A program made the translations under genes and the position numbers. 50,111 nucleotides of DNA from JAOAPY01 sp041492185 (GTDB taxonomy: Bacteria; Acidobacteriota; Blastocatellia; Pyrinomonadales; Pyrinomonadaceae): contig JBGPWL010000028.1 in assembly GCA_041492185.1 (NCBI GenBank), positions 1 to 50,111 of the forward strand. The letters run 5' to 3'. The notes under the pieces are model-generated. The model was not told the DNA's origin and made no database searches. It saw nothing but the letters and a program-made list of their open reading frames with translations. This document shows positions 47,640 through 50,111 of this stretch, one piece after another (position 1 is the stretch's first letter; each line of letters starts with the position of its first letter).

Positions 47640-49085
47640 ATGAACGCAAACAAAAATTTGCCTGCGAGCCTCAAGCCTTTTTTGTGGCTGGCTCTGTTCC
47701 TCGCCACCGGAATACTGGTGTCGCTTCTCTTTACCGACAGCTATCAGCAGGATGGCGGGTATCATTTTCTGTTTGCGCGCTGGGGCTGGAAGCACCCGTG
47801 GTTTTTCGTCAACGTCTGGCAACGTCCGCTCTTCACTTTTCTATATTCGTTTCCCGCGCACTTCGGTTATCTGCCGGCCAGACTCTTTACAGTCGTGGTC
47901 CTGGCCGTGGCGGCGTGGCAAACGATGCGCGTCGCCGAAGAAGCCGGGATAGCCCGCGCCGAGTTGGCGATTCCCTTGCTGCTGGTTCAGCCGTCGCTGT
48001 TTCTAATTCTTGCGGACACAATGACGGAGCCGCTCTTCGCGATGGTCTTCGTCATTGCGCTGCGATTGCACCTGCGCGGTTACCTCAAAACGGGAATGCT
48101 CGTCGCATCGTTGTTGCTGATGGCCAGGCCGGAGGGTTTTTTTATCGGCGCGCTGTGGGGATTCTGGGTGTTGCTTGACTCGCGCGACTCGCGCCCGCGG
48201 TGGCGTCGTATTCCCTCTACTTTGATCCTCGCTACTGGTGGCTTCATCTGGTGGCTCGCCGCTTATTTGATCACGCACGATGCGCTGTACATCAAGCACA
48301 ACTGGCCGCGTGAATGGAAGTCTCTTGGCGGTCTTTATGGTACCGGTCCTATCTGGAGCTACGTCGTTCGCTCTTCGGAAATTATTGGACCGCTCTTGCT
48401 CGTACCGTTCGTACTCGGTCTCGTGCTGTTGCTTGCGAGACGCAAAATGATCACGGCGACTTCCTCGTTCCTGCTGCTTATGATCCTGCATTCGATCCTG
48501 CGCTGGCTTGGCATGTTCGGATCGGCCGGCTATCCGCGCTACTTCGTTTGCGTCGCGCCGTCCATCGCGCTGGTTACGCTGGTTGGGTGGAATGCCATCG
48601 GCGATTCTCTGGTGAATAGGATTCCACGGATCGCGATCAGCGCTATTGCTGCATTGGTGCTCGCCGGCTCATGGTATCTCTCTTTTTTGTATGTGGACGC
48701 GATTGGTTGGCCGCGCGATGCGCTCGCGGTTGCTGAGGCGCATGCATCGTTCCAGGCGCACCCGCGCCCGATCAATAAATTCGGCTGGAGTCAGGCTTCG
48801 ATGGCTATCATGTTCAATCGGGACATCGAGGACAGGATCGAGTTTTCTTCCGATCGCGAACACAATCTTGAAGTGCTCAAGCAAGCGCCGAAGGGCACCT
48901 TAATCTTGTGGGACGGACAGACCGGCCCTTCGTGGTACAACATTAAGGGTGCCGACATCGAAGCCGCCGGCTACACAAAATTGTTTTCGCGTCACTACAT
49001 GCTCGAAGGATACATCGTGCGTCAAAACTGGTTTGGTTATGGCGCGCCCAGAGAGCAGGAGATGCACCTGCTCTACAAAGAATAA
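47640..49085 (+). CDS. Second polytopic membrane glycosyltransferase-like protein
   Basis: A 481-residue inner-membrane protein with many hydrophobic helices (FLWLALFLATGILVSLLFTD, LVPFVLGLVLLLARR and others). Acidic residues in an early loop (DSYQQDGGYHFLFARWGW) are at the position expected for GT-C catalysis, and ILADTMTEPLFAMVFVIAL parallels the MTDVP segment of the preceding gene. The C-terminal 130 residues are soluble (GWSQASMAIMFNRDIEDRIE). It is distantly similar in layout to its neighbour and probably co-transcribed. The LolC/E-like gene follows 11 bases later. Confidence 0.75.
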   Translation: MNANKNLPASLKPFLWLALFLATGILVSLLFTDSYQQDGGYHFLFARWGWKHPWFFVNVWQRPLFTFLYSFPAHFGYLPARLFTVVVLAVAAWQTMRVAEEAGIARAELAIPLLLVQPSLFLILADTMTEPLFAMVFVIALRLHLRGYLKTGMLVASLLLMARPEGFFIGALWGFWVLLDSRDSRPRWRRIPSTLILATGGFIWWLAAYLITHDALYIKHNWPREWKSLGGLYGTGPIWSYVVRSSEIIGPLLLVPFVLGLVLLLARRKMITATSSFLLLMILHSILRWLGMFGSAGYPRYFVCVAPSIALVTLVGWNAIGDSLVNRIPRIAISAIAALVLAGSWYLSFLYVDAIGWPRDALAVAEAHASFQAHPRPINKFGWSQASMAIMFNRDIEDRIEFSSDREHNLEVLKQAPKGTLILWDGQTGPSWYNIKGADIEAAGYTKLFSRHYMLEGYIVRQNWFGYGAPREQEMHLLYKE

Positions 49086-49096
49086 GATCCCGCGCA

Positions 49097-50111
49097 ATGC
49101 CCTACGAAGTATTCCTCGCGTTTCGTTATTTTCATTCGCGCCGCCGGCGACCGCTGGCGCGCGCAACGGCGCTTTGCGCAATCGTCGGGATCACGTTTGG
49201 CGTCGCCGCGTTGATAGTGGCGCTCGCGTTGGCCAACGGCTTTCGCGACGAAATGCGCGACAAGATCTTGGGCGGCACCGCGCACATCAATGTCACGCGC
49301 GCAGACGGCCAGCCGATGCCAAACTACGCGGAAGTCGCCGAACGTATTCGGCAAGTGGCAGGAGTAACGAGTGCTTCCGCGACTACCTACGACGGCGCGG
49401 TGCTGAGTGGTCCGAGCGGATCGGCCTACGCAGTGCTGCGCGGCATTGATGAAAAATCCGAAACCGCGCGTCTTGAGTTGCGGCGAACATTGATAGAAGG
49501 ATCGATTGAAACGATGTTTCAATCGGCGGCAAGAGAATCGAGAGAGACGAAACTTCCCGGCGTGATTATTGGTGCGGACCTGGCAAAGCGAACCGGACTG
49601 CACGTCGGAGAGGTTGGCGAGATCATCCCGGCAAACGCGAGCCTGGAAAAACGCGAACCCATTTACCGGCACGTTGAGGTCGTGGGAATTTTTCGCTCCG
49701 GCTTGTTTGAATACGATTCGACTTGGGTCAACCTGCCGCTCGAGACGGCCACCGCTTTCGCCGGCGCCAGTCGCGCGGCATCAGTGATTAGTGTCGAAGT
49801 CCGCGACATCAATGACGTCAAAACTGTCGCCGCAAACCTGCGCGCGGTGCTTGGCGCCGGCTACGCGACGATCGATTGGCAGGAAGCTAATCGACAACTG
49901 TTCAGCGCGCTGGCGCTTGAGCGCCGCATGGGTTTGTTCGTGATCGCTCTTATCATACTAATAGCGGCGCTCAACATTACGACCACCTTGATCCTCGTCG
50001 TCGTCGAACGGCAATACGACATCGCGATCCTCGGCGCGATGGGCGCCACCGCCAGAAGCATCATGAGCATCTTTGTGATCGAAGGGACAGTGATCGGTGC
50101 GCTCGGCGGCG
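49097..50111 (+). CDS. LolC/LolE-family lipoprotein-releasing ABC transporter permease, partial
   Basis: The frame is open to the right edge, giving the first 338 residues of a protein of about 400-420. It begins MPYEVFLAFRYFHSRRRRPL, has a first membrane helix (CAIVGITFGVAALIVALALA) and a large periplasmic MacB-PCD-like domain (about 50-275; GFRDEMRDKILGGTAHINVT). The second helix is LFVIALIILIAALNITTTLI, and ERQYDIAILGAMGATARSIM is the FtsX-type cytoplasmic signature. It would act with LolD to release lipoproteins from the inner membrane. The ATPase gene is expected just outside the window. Confidence 0.9.
   Translation, partial: MPYEVFLAFRYFHSRRRRPLARATALCAIVGITFGVAALIVALALANGFRDEMRDKILGGTAHINVTRADGQPMPNYAEVAERIRQVAGVTSASATTYDGAVLSGPSGSAYAVLRGIDEKSETARLELRRTLIEGSIETMFQSAARESRETKLPGVIIGADLAKRTGLHVGEVGEIIPANASLEKREPIYRHVEVVGIFRSGLFEYDSTWVNLPLETATAFAGASRAASVISVEVRDINDVKTVAANLRAVLGAGYATIDWQEANRQLFSALALERRMGLFVIALIILIAALNITTTLILVVVERQYDIAILGAMGATARSIMSIFVIEGTVIGALGG

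Overview
The window looks like a chromosomal segment of an Acidobacteriota-type Gram-negative bacterium, probably near Blastocatellia. This is inferred from gene content, not from a marker gene. It carries an Oar-like TonB-dependent receptor with a carboxypeptidase-regulatory N-terminal domain, an outer-membrane beta-barrel, LpxL-type and DUF374 acyltransferases and a LolC/E permease. It also has a Bacillus-like fadN-fadA-fadE set with a TetR-type FadR, several exported TPR/PDZ proteins, and intergenic spaces packed with long imperfect palindromes of many unrelated families. No rRNA, tRNA, CRISPR array, prophage or intact insertion sequence was seen.

Layout. 0.1-3.7 kb: palindromic repeats, a terminator and a large TonB-dependent receptor on the minus strand with a good promoter. 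4.0-14.4 kb: fatty-acid degradation, with a FadR-like TetR regulator, a long-chain acyl-CoA ligase, an FAD/NAD reductase, FadN, FadA and FadE. A perfect 20-bp palindrome ahead of fadN and a near-identical site ahead of the regulator's own start codon suggest one FadR regulon. 14.5-19.4 kb: a four-helix-bundle (23S intervening-sequence type) protein that has absorbed an intergenic repeat into its reading frame, an MBL-fold hydrolase, a twin-PDZ exported protein and a TPR protein. 19.5-23.0 kb: an RsbW-like kinase with two RsbV-like antagonists (partner switch), divergent from aroA-aroK. 23.1-25.1 kb: a stand-alone radical SAM gene with a strong promoter and an intrinsic terminator.

25-29 kb is an accessory stretch: a nucleotidyltransferase pair, an exported acetamidase-like protein, an Mrr-type restriction endonuclease, and a ParE-type toxin between two unrelated antitoxins. 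29-30.3 kb holds the most striking element: a phenylalanine 4-hydroxylase gene preceded on its own strand by an unannotated 49-codon leader peptide with five consecutive Tyr codons. Mutually exclusive hairpins follow, ending in an intrinsic terminator. This is the layout of a transcription attenuator that would sense tyrosine and control the enzyme that makes tyrosine. 30.3-39.6 kb: TPR proteins, a barrel protein, a stand-alone LigD polymerase domain, DoxX plus an alcohol dehydrogenase, galE, a zinc-ribbon coiled-coil protein, a subtilisin-like protease and small proteins.

39.6-43.1 kb is a minus-strand ribosome-biogenesis cluster (era, prmA, rsmE) headed by a zeta-toxin-like kinase and its small partner. 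43.1-45 kb has two lipid acyltransferases. 45.2-50.1 kb has a receiver/anti-sigma-kinase fusion, two membrane glycosyltransferase-like proteins, and a LolC/E permease cut off by the right edge.

A general feature is that almost every intergenic gap contains a 50-170 bp inverted repeat, from at least eight sequence families. Several copies abut or include start and stop codons, and one lies inside a gene.
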